Notes: generated by a model not told the origin, from the letters alone. Shown: positions 7,198-16,174, counted from the stretch's first letter. The stretch: 64,000 nt of DNA from UBA1413 sp964552955 (GCA_964552955.1 CAZKIU010000003.1:80198-144197), one strand, 5' to 3'. A program made the numbers and translations.

Positions 7198-9075
7198 ATG
7201 ACACAAAAAAACGAAACCACCGCTAATCCCTGGAGCTGGATCCCTACCCTTTATTTTGCCGAAGGGATCCCCTACATTGCAGTGATGACCATATCGGTGA
7301 TCATGTACAAACGCCTGGGCATCTCCAATGCCGATATTGCCCTCTACACCAGTTGGCTCTATCTTCCCTGGGTCATCAAGCCTTTCTGGAGTCCTTTTGT
7401 CGATATCCTCAAAACCAAAAGGTGGTGGATTCTGACCATGCAACTCTTAATTGGGGCAGGGCTTGCGGGGGTAGCCTTTTTTATACCGGTTCCCTTTTTC
7501 TTCAGGGCGACCCTGGCGGTTTTCTGGCTGGTGGCCTTCAGTTCGGCCACCCATGATATTGCTGCCGACGGCTTTTACATGCTGGCCCTTGACAGCCACA
7601 AACAAGCGATGTATGTGGGTATCCGGAGTACCTTCTACCGTATTGCTTCCATCATGGGGCAGGGGGTGCTGATCATCGTGGCCGGTTTCCTGGAATCCCA
7701 TACCGGCCTGGAGCCCTTGCAAATAGAGGTAAAAGCCCTTCCGGGGCACCACTCCGCCCTCCAGATGGAACCTGCGGCGCCCGGGGCGGCAGCCCCAAGT
7801 GGCGGCGAGACCTTTTTCACGGCCTACCCGGAGAAGGTCCTCCTCGGCACTGGCACCATTTCCGGAGATAGTGCCTCCCTTATCAAGGCCTTCGCCCTGG
7901 AACAAAACCGGCTGAATGGCTTTGTGAAACCCGCCCCAACGCCCGCACTAGATCTTAAAAACCAGGAGACCTCATGGTGGACAGGCCATATCTCCCACCC
8001 CATGGGAAGTTGGATCCGCCGTCATTTCGGGGAGAAACGGGAAGTGACGCAGGAAGCCGCCATCACCGGCAATACCACCCTGGTGCAGATCCGCCTGAAC
8101 CAGCCTCCGGCGCCAGGGGCCTCACACATCCTGGTGATGCACGCCGTTAAAGGAGATAAAAGCATCGCCCTGGTGGGCGACGACCGGTTGGTATTTACCG
8201 CTGACAACTGGGACCAGCCCGCATGGGTCGTGCTCCAGGCCGACCCCAAACTGCAGGAGGAGAGCACCGCCACCTTCCGGGGAACATCAGGCAATATCCC
8301 TCTGGCCTGGTCCATCACCTTTTTTATTATGGCCGGTCTTTTTATAGCCTTCTTCCTCTACCACCGTTTTGCCCTCCCCCGCCCTGCCGGCGACAAACCT
8401 TCGGCACAAGCCACCGCCACTAATATCGTCAGGGAATTTGCCACCGCCTTCAGTACCTTCTTCCGGAAAAAACAGGTGGCCGCAGGCATCTTCTTCATGC
8501 TCACCTACCGCTTCGCGGAAGCCCAACTCCTGAAACTGGTCACCCCCTTTCTCCTCGACCATAAGGAGGTGGGCGGATTGGGACTGACGACCGGAGAGGT
8601 GGGCCTCGTCTACGGCACCATCGGCATCCTCAGCCTGACCATCGGAGGCATCGTCGGCGGGATCGCCGCCGCCAGAGGCGGACTCCGGAAATGGCTCTGG
8701 CCGATGGCCCTGAGCATGATCCTCACCTGCATCACCTTCCTCTATTTAGCTTATGCTCAGCCCGAAAGCCTCCTGATCATCAACATCTGCGTCGGCCTCG
8801 AACAGTTCGGCTATGGCTTCGGATTCACCGCTTATATGCTCTATATGATTTACTATGCCGAAGGAGAATTCAAAACCTCCCATTATGCCATCTGTACCGC
8901 CTTTATGGCCCTGGGCATGATGATTCCCGGCATGTTCGCCGGTTGGCTCCAGGAACAGCTCGGATACCGCCATTTCTTCCTCTGGGTGATGATCTGCAGC
9001 GCAGTCCCTCTGATAGCCACCTCCCTACTGAAAATCAACCCGCAATTCGGCAAAAAACAACCTCAACCCAACTAG
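7198..9075 (+). CDS. MFS permease, AmpG-like, with ~200-residue periplasmic insert
   Basis: A 625-residue major facilitator. The N-terminal WIPTLYFAEGIPYIAV and PWVIKPFWSPFVD blocks resemble AmpG-type muropeptide permeases and their relatives. Predicted helices lie at about 20-38, 50-66, 78-97, 103-120 and 150-165; the next is at 370-388, and six more follow. Residues about 168-368 are a soluble insert between helices 5 and 6, on the periplasmic side if the N-terminus is inside. Near its end is LVFTADNWDQPAWVVLQ, which resembles Calx-beta/cadherin-like beta-sandwich motifs. Last gene of the 3248-9075 operon, 5 bp after the SpoIID gene. Inferred role: uptake of cell-wall-derived sugars or muropeptides. 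The substrate is unproven. Confidence 0.85.
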   Translation: MTQKNETTANPWSWIPTLYFAEGIPYIAVMTISVIMYKRLGISNADIALYTSWLYLPWVIKPFWSPFVDILKTKRWWILTMQLLIGAGLAGVAFFIPVPFFFRATLAVFWLVAFSSATHDIAADGFYMLALDSHKQAMYVGIRSTFYRIASIMGQGVLIIVAGFLESHTGLEPLQIEVKALPGHHSALQMEPAAPGAAAPSGGETFFTAYPEKVLLGTGTISGDSASLIKAFALEQNRLNGFVKPAPTPALDLKNQETSWWTGHISHPMGSWIRRHFGEKREVTQEAAITGNTTLVQIRLNQPPAPGASHILVMHAVKGDKSIALVGDDRLVFTADNWDQPAWVVLQADPKLQEESTATFRGTSGNIPLAWSITFFIMAGLFIAFFLYHRFALPRPAGDKPSAQATATNIVREFATAFSTFFRKKQVAAGIFFMLTYRFAEAQLLKLVTPFLLDHKEVGGLGLTTGEVGLVYGTIGILSLTIGGIVGGIAAARGGLRKWLWPMALSMILTCITFLYLAYAQPESLLIINICVGLEQFGYGFGFTAYMLYMIYYAEGEFKTSHYAICTAFMALGMMIPGMFAGWLQEQLGYRHFFLWVMICSAVPLIATSLLKINPQFGKKQPQPN

Positions 9076-9223
9076 TGACACGCCTCTGCGGACAGGAATC
9101 CTGATCCGCCGGACCATCACTCAGGGAAGGAATTCCTGTTAAATCCCCGGTGAACCTTAAGGGTTCAGGGTGTTATATGGTAAAAAATCGCTTAATTTGC
9201 GACTATTCAAATAGTACTATAAA

Positions 9224-10378
9224 ATGAGAACAATCCATTTTTTGCTGACCAGCGCCCTGATGCTGGCCATGTACACCCTGGCAGGCCAGGAGACCTACAA
9301 AGAGGTCAAACATGAAGTGAACAATCCTGCCTATCAGGCCGGGGAGTTTCACCCGGTAAAAAGCTATCCTGAAAAGGTAAAGGGCAAGCGGCCGAAAAAT
9401 ATTATCCTGTTTATCGGTGATGGCATGGGCGTTGACCATGTATGGGCAGGTCTCACGGCCAACGGAGGGAAGCTCTTCCTTGACAATTTCAAACATATCG
9501 GTTTTTCCAAAACCCAGTCGGCCGACAAATATACCACCGATTCAGCGGCCGGGGGAACCGCCCTGGCGACAGGGGTACGCACCTATAACGGGGCGATAGG
9601 CGTCGATGTGAACCGCAAGCCGTTGCAAAGCATCCTGGAGCAGGCCGAAGAAATGAAGCTGGCTACGGGACTGGTTTCCACCTCGGCGATCACCCACGCC
9701 ACACCCGCCTCGTTCATCGCCCACCAGGCAGCCCGCTCCAAATATGAGGCCATCGCCGCCGACTTCCTTAAAACAGACATCGATGTTTTCATTGGCGGGG
9801 GATACAAGCATTTTGCAGACCGGGAAGATGGCCGCAACCTGATTGAAGAACTCAGGAAAAACGGCTACCAGGTGTTACAAGATCTCCAGGCCATCTCACA
9901 GGTCAAAGAGGGGAAACTGGCCGGACTGACCGCACCGGAGCACAACGGGCGCCTGGCTGAAAGGGGCAACATGCTGCCCGTAGCTACCAGAACCGCGATC
10001 AACATCCTGTCGAACAATAAAAAAGGGTTTTTCCTGATGGTGGAAGGCTCCCAGATCGACTGGGGCGGCCACGCCAATAACACCCCCTATGTAGTGGAAG
10101 AGATGCTTGACCTTGACCAGGCCATCGGGGAGGCCCTTGCCTTTGCCGCCCGTGACCGTGAAACCCTGGTGGTTGTCACCGCCGACCATGAAACCGGCGG
10201 CATGAGCATCACCGACGGTAACTTGTATACAGGTAAAGTTCAGGGAAGTTTTACCACCGAGGACCACACACCGGTCATGGTGCCCATATTTGCCTTTGGA
10301 CCGGGAGCTTCCGAATTCACAGGCATCATGGACAATACCGATGTCAACAAAAAGATGAGGCAACTCCTGTTCAAATAA
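9224..10378 (+). CDS. Alkaline phosphatase, periplasmic
   Basis: A phosphomonoesterase of 384 residues with a cleavable signal peptide (hydrophobic residues 5-20 ending LAGQ). The metal site is recognisable. IGDGMG at 64-69 carries the first Asp. DSAAGGTALATG at 106-117 carries the nucleophile Ser107. MVEGSQIDWGGHANN and TADHETGG carry the C-terminal Asp/His ligands. The family is usually 380-560 residues, so this is a compact member. A 148-bp leader separates it from the MFS gene. It contains a small TGAACC/GGTTCA hairpin near 9151 and a near-consensus -7 box (TTAATTTG, one mismatch) at about 9192-9199. The acyltransferase gene follows after 9 bp. Confidence 0.94.
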   Translation: MRTIHFLLTSALMLAMYTLAGQETYKEVKHEVNNPAYQAGEFHPVKSYPEKVKGKRPKNIILFIGDGMGVDHVWAGLTANGGKLFLDNFKHIGFSKTQSADKYTTDSAAGGTALATGVRTYNGAIGVDVNRKPLQSILEQAEEMKLATGLVSTSAITHATPASFIAHQAARSKYEAIAADFLKTDIDVFIGGGYKHFADREDGRNLIEELRKNGYQVLQDLQAISQVKEGKLAGLTAPEHNGRLAERGNMLPVATRTAINILSNNKKGFFLMVEGSQIDWGGHANNTPYVVEEMLDLDQAIGEALAFAARDRETLVVVTADHETGGMSITDGNLYTGKVQGSFTTEDHTPVMVPIFAFGPGASEFTGIMDNTDVNKKMRQLLFK

Positions 10379-10387
10379 CGGGAAGCG

Positions 10388-11731
10388 ATGATACAGCAAT
10401 GGTCCTGGGGCTACTGGCTTCTGAAGCAGTATGTGAGACTGGCCTGGTGGTTGTTCCACCGCCGGATGGTGATCGTTGGAAAGGAGAACATCCCGGCGCA
10501 GCAGCCGGTGATCTTCGCCTCTAACCATCCCAATGCCCTCAGTGACATCCTCTGTCTGGTCATTGCCGTGCCCCGCCAGGTGGTATGGATGGGGCGCGCC
10601 AGTCTCTTCAACAACCATTGGGTCAGGCCCATCCTCCATTTTCTGAAGATCTTCCCCGTTTACAGAATACGCGACGGCAAGGACTCCCTCCAGGGCAATG
10701 AGGCCTCCTTTGCCACCGCCGTGGATATCCTCCGGAACAACGGAGCACTGGGGATATACCCGGAAGCGGCCCATTCGGGCCAACGGAAAATGCTCTCCCA
10801 TAAAAAGGCCATTCCCCGGATCGTTTTTATGGCCGGAGAGATGACGCACGACACCCTCGACATTCAAATCGTACCGGTTGGGATTCATTATGACCAATAT
10901 TTCAGGTTTGGCCGCCGCGTCCTGGTCACCATCGGCAAACCTCTTCCTGCCCGTGATTATTACGCCCAATACCATGAGAATCAACGGCTGGCCACACAAA
11001 ACCTGCGTGACGACATCCACGGGGCTATTCTTCCCCTGGTCCTCGACTACCGTTCCGGGGAATTCTATGAAGGGTTTGAAGCCCTCAGGGAGCTGGCCGG
11101 CCGTCCCTTCTCCCGTGAGTGGGGCCTTCCCGCCACCATGCCGGGGGATCTGCTGGGAGAACAACGCCTCGCCGCCCGCCTCGACACCCTGGCAGCCACC
11201 CACCCCGATAAGGCTGCCTCCCTGGCCGCCAATGGATTAGCACTCCTCCATGATTTCCGCCACCACAAGGTCCGCAGCTGGCTGACCTGCCCCGGAGAAG
11301 AAAAAACCTCCAAAGCACTCCTCCACGCCCTGCTGCTCCTCCTCTCACTCCCACTCTTCCTCTTCGGATGGTGCTTCAATATCATCCCCTTTGCCGGATT
11401 ATGGCACATCATCCGGCGCAAAGCTGCAGATCCGGTGTGGATCAGTACCTTCACATTCGGACTGGGAATCCTGGTCTTTCCCCTCATTTATCTGCTGGAA
11501 ATGATGGCTGCCGGCCCTCTTCTCCCTGGGTGGCCCCTGAAACTCCTCTTCCTGCTGTCGCTCCCCTTTGCCGGAAAATTCTCTTTTTCCTGGTATATCC
11601 TCTATCTTAAAACCCGGGGCAGATGGCGCTGGCTGCAGATAAAAAAGAGAAAACCCGACCTCTACCGGAACCTCTGCTCCAGGCAGGAGGAGATCATGAA
11701 AGAGCTGTCGCTCCTGCCTGACCCCGCCTGA
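10388..11731 (+). CDS. 1-acyl-glycerol-3-phosphate acyltransferase-family membrane protein
   Basis: A PlsC-domain protein of 447 residues. The acyl-acceptor motif is SNHPNALSD (residues 45-53, an HX5D spacing common in this subgroup), followed by the GIYPEAAHS block (around residue 120) in place of the usual FPEGTRS. The C-terminal 150 residues contain about four hydrophobic helices (around 312-335, 355-375, 380-400), so it is an integral membrane protein. It starts 9 bp after the phosphatase stop, suggesting cotranscription. The likely role is transfer of an acyl chain to a lysophospholipid or related acceptor; the precise acceptor is unknown. Confidence 0.85.
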   Translation: MIQQWSWGYWLLKQYVRLAWWLFHRRMVIVGKENIPAQQPVIFASNHPNALSDILCLVIAVPRQVVWMGRASLFNNHWVRPILHFLKIFPVYRIRDGKDSLQGNEASFATAVDILRNNGALGIYPEAAHSGQRKMLSHKKAIPRIVFMAGEMTHDTLDIQIVPVGIHYDQYFRFGRRVLVTIGKPLPARDYYAQYHENQRLATQNLRDDIHGAILPLVLDYRSGEFYEGFEALRELAGRPFSREWGLPATMPGDLLGEQRLAARLDTLAATHPDKAASLAANGLALLHDFRHHKVRSWLTCPGEEKTSKALLHALLLLLSLPLFLFGWCFNIIPFAGLWHIIRRKAADPVWISTFTFGLGILVFPLIYLLEMMAAGPLLPGWPLKLLFLLSLPFAGKFSFSWYILYLKTRGRWRWLQIKKRKPDLYRNLCSRQEEIMKELSLLPDPA

Positions 11732-11810
11732 AACACCCCGGTTTGAACCTACGTTGACAGGGCTGAAAAGACGCAAACAGGATTGAAACGACGCAAACAG
11801 GATTGAACCT
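11731..11810. repeat. Degenerate 20-bp tandem repeat between convergent genes
   Basis: Three to four consecutive 20-bp units. The clearest are at 11751-11770, 11771-11790 and 11791-11810 (unit of the type ACGCAAACAGGATTGAAACG); 11731-11750 may be a decayed copy. It lies between the convergent acyltransferase and helicase genes and has no coding potential. Confidence 0.75.
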
Positions 11811-11820
11811 ACACAGGGGG

Positions 11821-13155
11821 TTACCGTTGGCCTTTTTTACCGGGAGCACGCTTTGGGGCGGGAGACTTCCCCTTTTTCACTGCGCTCTTTCCGGGAGTTG
11901 ACCCCCCGGGCCGTTTTTTCTTTTCGTGGAAAGCCCCCTTAAAAGAGGGATCATCGACCTTGCGCTGCCGGTCGACTTCGCGTTTTTGTTTCTGCCGTTC
12001 TGCAAACTCCGTTCCGGTCACCTCTACTCCTTCAGGAATCGGTTCCTCCGGGATGGCCATGCGGATCATCTTTTCGATATGGCGCAGATGCCACACCTCA
12101 TCGGGGGTGACCAGGGTGATGGCGGTACCGTGATGGCCCGCCCGGGCCGTGCGGCCGATCCGATGGATATAATCTTCATAATGAGGAGGAATATCGAAAT
12201 TAATCACATGAGAGACCTGACTGGCATCGAGGCCCCGGGCCGAAAGGTCCGTGGTGATCAGAATCCTCACTTCCCCTTCCTTGAAAGCCCTGATGGCATT
12301 CAACCGGGTCGTCTGCCCCTTGTCGGAGTGCATGATCCGTTTCTCACCCTCTGATTTCCTGCGGATCACCTTGTAGACCACTTCCGCAGAAACCTTCGTC
12401 TTGACAAAGAGGATCACCCGGTGAAAAACGGCCTCGTCGCGCAGCAGATAAGCGATAAGGTTGAGTTTGGTCTGAACATTGGGTACCCTGTAGAGTATCT
12501 GCTTCACCTCCTCTACGGGGGTGGCTGAAGGGGCTACCTCCACCCGCTCGAAATGGTCAAGGAACTCCTCGGCCATCTTTTCCACTTTTTCGGAAAACGT
12601 GGCGCTGAAGAGCAGGTTCTGCCGCCGTGGAGGAAGGATCTCAAAGAGCTGCCTGAGCTGATGCATGAATCCCATGTCGAGCATCCGGTCGGCTTCATCG
12701 ATCACCAGAACCTTTACCTTTTTCAGTGCAACGGCGTTGGCCTGATAGAGATCCCACAACCGGCCCGGTGTAGCCACCAGCACGTCTACGCCCGGTTCCA
12801 GGAGTGCAGCTTGTTTGGTCCAGCCTACCCCTCCGTAGACGGCCGCATGCCTGAGGTCGGAATAGGCCGTCAATTCGGCAATATCCTCTCCGGCCTGCAC
12901 CGACAGCTCCCGCGTGGGCACCAGCACCAGGCACCGGGGCTCCGGGCCTTCGGCCTTCACAAGCCGTGTCAGCAACGGCAACAGATAAGCCGCCGTCTTC
13001 CCGGTGCCCGTCTGGGCTATTCCCACCACATTCACCCCCGATTGAATCACCGGTATAGCCAGTTCCTGTACCGGCGTGGGCACACTGAAGCCAATCTCCT
13101 CCAGCGCCTTCAATAACGACTTGGACAACTTCAGCTCTTCAAAACTCTTTCCCAT
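11821..13155 (-). CDS. DEAD-box ATP-dependent RNA helicase
   Basis: RhlE-like RNA helicase of 444 residues with the full set of motifs: Q motif at 24-30 (FSVPTPVQ), motif I AQTGTGKT (47-54), Ia PTRELS, Ib TPGRL, II DEADRMLD, III SATF, and VI HRIGRTARAG. The last 60 or so residues are a Lys/Arg-rich tail likely to bind RNA. Expected roles are ribosome assembly or mRNA turnover, as for the family. A perfect -7 box ends only 4 bp before the ATG (13160-13167), so the mRNA may have almost no leader. It is convergent with the acyltransferase. Confidence 0.95.
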   Translation of the reverse strand: MGKSFEELKLSKSLLKALEEIGFSVPTPVQELAIPVIQSGVNVVGIAQTGTGKTAAYLLPLLTRLVKAEGPEPRCLVLVPTRELSVQAGEDIAELTAYSDLRHAAVYGGVGWTKQAALLEPGVDVLVATPGRLWDLYQANAVALKKVKVLVIDEADRMLDMGFMHQLRQLFEILPPRRQNLLFSATFSEKVEKMAEEFLDHFERVEVAPSATPVEEVKQILYRVPNVQTKLNLIAYLLRDEAVFHRVILFVKTKVSAEVVYKVIRRKSEGEKRIMHSDKGQTTRLNAIRAFKEGEVRILITTDLSARGLDASQVSHVINFDIPPHYEDYIHRIGRTARAGHHGTAITLVTPDEVWHLRHIEKMIRMAIPEEPIPEGVEVTGTEFAERQKQKREVDRQRKVDDPSFKGAFHEKKKRPGGSTPGKSAVKKGKSPAPKRAPGKKGQR

Positions 13156-13159
13156 CCTG

Positions 13160-13167
13160 CAAAGATA
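13160..13167 (-). promoter_or_regulatory. Putative -7 element (TATCTTTG) of the DEAD-box helicase gene
   Basis: Exact TAnnTTTG on the minus strand, 4 bp upstream of the ATG at 13155. With transcription usually starting 4-8 bp after this element, the start would fall at or next to the initiation codon. Confidence 0.6.
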
Positions 13168-13287
13168 GAAGGAATTATCGGAGCGGGGGCCTTCAGGGGA
13201 GCTATCCGGAATATTTCAGCCGCATTAAGATTGGGGGACAGGGGATTCCGGCAATGGAAACCGGTCATAACGGGAGCACAGAGGGTT

Positions 13288-14397
13288 TTACTTCAGCCGG
13301 TAATGGTTCCCGGGAAGAGAGAGGGTGATTCCTTTGCATTCCATGTCCAGCAGAAGGGCAGAGACCAGCCGCACGGGCCACTTCAGGGTCAGGGCTAATA
13401 AATCAATATGGGTTTTCTCTTCCCGCGAGAGGAGCCCGGCTATTTTCTTCTCCTCGTCGGTGAGTTCCGTAAAGAGGAGTTGCTGCAGAGGCTGGGGCTT
13501 CTCCTGGGGAGGATCCCAGCCGAGCGCGTATTCCAGGTCTTCGGCATTTTCTATCATGACAGCCAGGTTCTTCTTGATAAGGTAGTTGCATCCTTTTGAA
13601 TAGAAATCCAGGGCGCGCCCCGGGAAAGCACACACCTCGCGGTTATAGGAACCGGCAATATCTGCCGTGATGAGGGCTCCCCCCTTTACGCCCGATTCCA
13701 CGACCACCGTCACATCCCCCAACCCGGCGATCAACCGGTTGCGGCGGATGAAATTGGGTGGGTCTATTTTGGTTTTACTGGGGAAATCGGTCAGGAGCCC
13801 GCCCTGTTCCAGCATAGCTTCAGCGGTGCGGGCATGTTCGCCGGGGTACATCCTGTCGAGGCCGTGGCCGAGGACCCCCACCGTGGGAATGCGGTATTTC
13901 AGGGCCGACCGGTGAGCCTGGATGTCTATGCCATAGGCCAGCCCGCTCACCACCACCAGATCATACCCCCGGCCGGCCAACCCCTGCAACAACTCATCGC
14001 ACATCTGCCTGCCGTAATCCGTGGCGTGACGGGTTCCCACAATACTGATGATTTTTTGGGCATCCAGATCTGCATGTCCCAAATAATAAAATAGAATGGG
14101 AGCGTCATCACAGGAGAGGAAGCGGCGGGGATACCCCTCGTCGAGGTAAAAAAAGAGCCGGATACCCCGTTTGGAGGCAAACTTCAGCTCTTCTTCGGCA
14201 CGCACCAGGGAAAAGGCTTCCCTGATGCGGCGGGCATTGACTTCGCCGATGCCGGGAATTTTCATCAGGGCCCGTTCGGGCTCCCTGAAAATACCTTCCA
14301 CACTTCCCACGCTGGAGACCAAAGTACGCGCCAATACACCTCCGATTCCGGGAATCATGGATAAGGCCACCTTATAGAGTAAAGGATCTTCACTCAT
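13288..14397 (-). CDS. dprA: DNA processing protein DprA (Smf)
   Basis: A 369-residue RecA-loading, single-strand-binding protein of natural transformation, also widespread in bacteria without known competence. The N-terminal helix-hairpin-helix/SAM-like part (MIPGIGGVLARTL, IPGIGEVNARRI) precedes the Rossmann-like DprA core. Core motifs are IVGTRHATDYG, VVVSGLAYGIDIQAH, VLGHGLDRMYPGEH, and PNFIRRNRLIAGL. A C-terminal winged-helix domain (about 310-369) is present. It follows a small membrane protein gene by 22 bp and probably shares its transcript. Confidence 0.95.
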   Translation of the reverse strand: MSEDPLLYKVALSMIPGIGGVLARTLVSSVGSVEGIFREPERALMKIPGIGEVNARRIREAFSLVRAEEELKFASKRGIRLFFYLDEGYPRRFLSCDDAPILFYYLGHADLDAQKIISIVGTRHATDYGRQMCDELLQGLAGRGYDLVVVSGLAYGIDIQAHRSALKYRIPTVGVLGHGLDRMYPGEHARTAEAMLEQGGLLTDFPSKTKIDPPNFIRRNRLIAGLGDVTVVVESGVKGGALITADIAGSYNREVCAFPGRALDFYSKGCNYLIKKNLAVMIENAEDLEYALGWDPPQEKPQPLQQLLFTELTDEEKKIAGLLSREEKTHIDLLALTLKWPVRLVSALLLDMECKGITLSLPGNHYRLK

Positions 14398-14419
14398 AGG
14401 CAGGGGGTTGTTATAAAAG

Positions 14420-14896
14420 TCAGCGCTTCAGCGCCAGTTTCAGTTCCGTCTCTATCATTTGCCGCTCGGCAGGGTTCAGGGCGGCCAGGCTGACCGGATC
14501 ATACTCGGCGATCCCTTGCCGGGTTCTGACGACCAGCACCAGATCACGCACTAGTCCGAACATGGATTTCTCCAGATGGTAGTCGTGAAGAGTGGTCAGG
14601 GGGAACTCCATGGAGTGGTACTCCCTCCGCCCGAAGCGGGCCACGGAATAGTACCGCAGTGTCAGTCTGCCGCCTGCCGTTTCCATGCTCACAAACTGGA
14701 AATCGATGGCCTGGAAAACTACAAACCAGACGACAACGGCTGCCGCCGCCACAAACCCCCATACATCCCTTCCGTAAAGAAAAAGGACAAGAGAAGCCAG
14801 CGCCATGAAGGCTGCTCCCAGGTAAAACAACCGGCTGATCCTTTTAATCCGCTTTGAATTCTCTGTAACCATCTCGTGAATATCACCGTGCTTCAT
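14420..14896 (-). CDS. Uncharacterised small membrane protein with two helices
   Basis: A protein of about 158 residues (ATG at 14896; the frame also allows a TTG at 14911). A polar N-terminal segment of about 20 residues is followed by two close hydrophobic helices (around 25-62). The remaining roughly 90 residues are soluble and beta-rich, with a pattern (LTLRYYSVARFGRREYHSMEF) reminiscent of a bacterial PH-like domain facing the cytoplasm. I do not recognise a named family. It is the first gene before dprA, 22 bp apart. Confidence 0.7.
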   Translation of the reverse strand: MKHGDIHEMVTENSKRIKRISRLFYLGAAFMALASLVLFLYGRDVWGFVAAAAVVVWFVVFQAIDFQFVSMETAGGRLTLRYYSVARFGRREYHSMEFPLTTLHDYHLEKSMFGLVRDLVLVVRTRQGIAEYDPVSLAALNPAERQMIETELKLALKR

Positions 14897-14945
14897 GCCG
14901 GGGTTAGACAAAGTTTATAACTTTAACGCAATTTACAATGTAGGA

Positions 14946-16043
14946 ATGGAATATTCAAAGGAGACAACAGAAATAATTTTCACCCCTTCGGCAGAGGAGA
15001 GCCTGGCCTCCCTGCTGCAAGGATTTCAGGCCGACCAGGTTTTACTGGCCACGGAACAGACGGTAGAAAGGTTATGGCTTCACGCGCATCCTTATTTCGG
15101 GAGGTTCCCCATGGTGGTCCTTCCGGCGGGTGAAGAACAGAAAAAGCTCTCCTCGGTGGCGCAGGTCTGGGAATTCCTCTCCCGGAGCGGGGCCAGCCGC
15201 AGGTCGATACTGATCAACGTGGGAGGAGGAATGCTTACCGACCTGGTCGGATTTGCCGCTTCCACCTTTAAACGGGGCATCGGTTTCATTAATATCCCCA
15301 CTACCCTCCTTTCCCAGGTCGATGCTTCTGTCGGGGGCAAGACCGGCTTCAACTTCCTGGGACTGAAGAACGAAATTGGGACTTTCACAGAACCGCTGGC
15401 CGTGATCATAGACACCCATTTCCTGAGCACTCTTGACCGCGGGAATTTCCTTTCGGGTTTTGCCGAGATGATCAAGCACGGTCTGATCGCCGACCCGGGA
15501 CACTTGCAGGAGTTAATGGACTACCAGCCCGATGCGACGATCTCTCAACGGTGGCAGCTGCCGGCCCCCGACGGGGAGGAGGAACGAGAACGGCTGAGCA
15601 GCATCATCCGCCGTTCGGTAGCCATCAAAAAGCACTTTGTCGACCAGGATCCACGCGAAAAGGGAATCCGTAAGGCCCTTAATTTCGGTCACACCACCGG
15701 GCATGCGATTGAAAGCCTGGCCCTGGAAGCCGGAGAACCCCTTCTCCATGGCTATGCCGTGGCCTGGGGCATGATCGCCGAACTTCACCTCTCGGTCAGC
15801 CATTGTGGCTTTCCCCGTGATGAAGCTGTGAGGATGACCCGCTGGATCAGGCATCTCTACGGTGAATTTCCCTCCTTACCAGGCAGGTTTAAAGACCTCC
15901 ATGACCTGATGAGCCATGACAAAAAAAACGAAGCCGGCCGCATCAACTTCACCCTGCTCTCCTCACCCGGCAAAATCCTGATCGACCAGTATTGCAGTGA
16001 AGAGGAGATCCTCGCAGCCTTAAAAATACTCTACAACCAATGA
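14946..16043 (+). CDS. aroB: 3-dehydroquinate synthase
   Basis: Second enzyme of the shikimate pathway: converts DAHP to 3-dehydroquinate with NAD and a divalent metal. A protein of 365 residues from the ATG at 14946, which is preceded by GTAGGA; an upstream in-frame start at 14895 would add a poor extension. Key blocks: GGGMLTDLVGFAASTFKRG, IPTTLLSQVDASVGGKTGFN, and GFAEMIKHGLIAD with the first metal Glu. The two metal His are in NFGHTTGHAIE and LLHGYAVAWGM. The next shikimate gene, aroA, follows after 131 bp. Confidence 0.95.
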   Translation: MEYSKETTEIIFTPSAEESLASLLQGFQADQVLLATEQTVERLWLHAHPYFGRFPMVVLPAGEEQKKLSSVAQVWEFLSRSGASRRSILINVGGGMLTDLVGFAASTFKRGIGFINIPTTLLSQVDASVGGKTGFNFLGLKNEIGTFTEPLAVIIDTHFLSTLDRGNFLSGFAEMIKHGLIADPGHLQELMDYQPDATISQRWQLPAPDGEEERERLSSIIRRSVAIKKHFVDQDPREKGIRKALNFGHTTGHAIESLALEAGEPLLHGYAVAWGMIAELHLSVSHCGFPRDEAVRMTRWIRHLYGEFPSLPGRFKDLHDLMSHDKKNEAGRINFTLLSSPGKILIDQYCSEEEILAALKILYNQ

Positions 16044-16174
16044 AATGGCTGTCACATCCCCTTCAATCGGGCCCAACCAGGATAAACCGGTGTAGCCATT
16101 CTTTACGGCCCCTGAAAACGGGGCCAATACGCAAAGCAATCACATAATATTTAACTCAGATAAAAGCCGCACGT

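Noticed and set aside
9896..11203. 435-residue open frame on the minus strand
   Set aside because: Antisense to alkaline phosphatase and the acyltransferase, whose motifs are intact. The frame is a by-product of GC-rich codon usage and has no recognisable domain.
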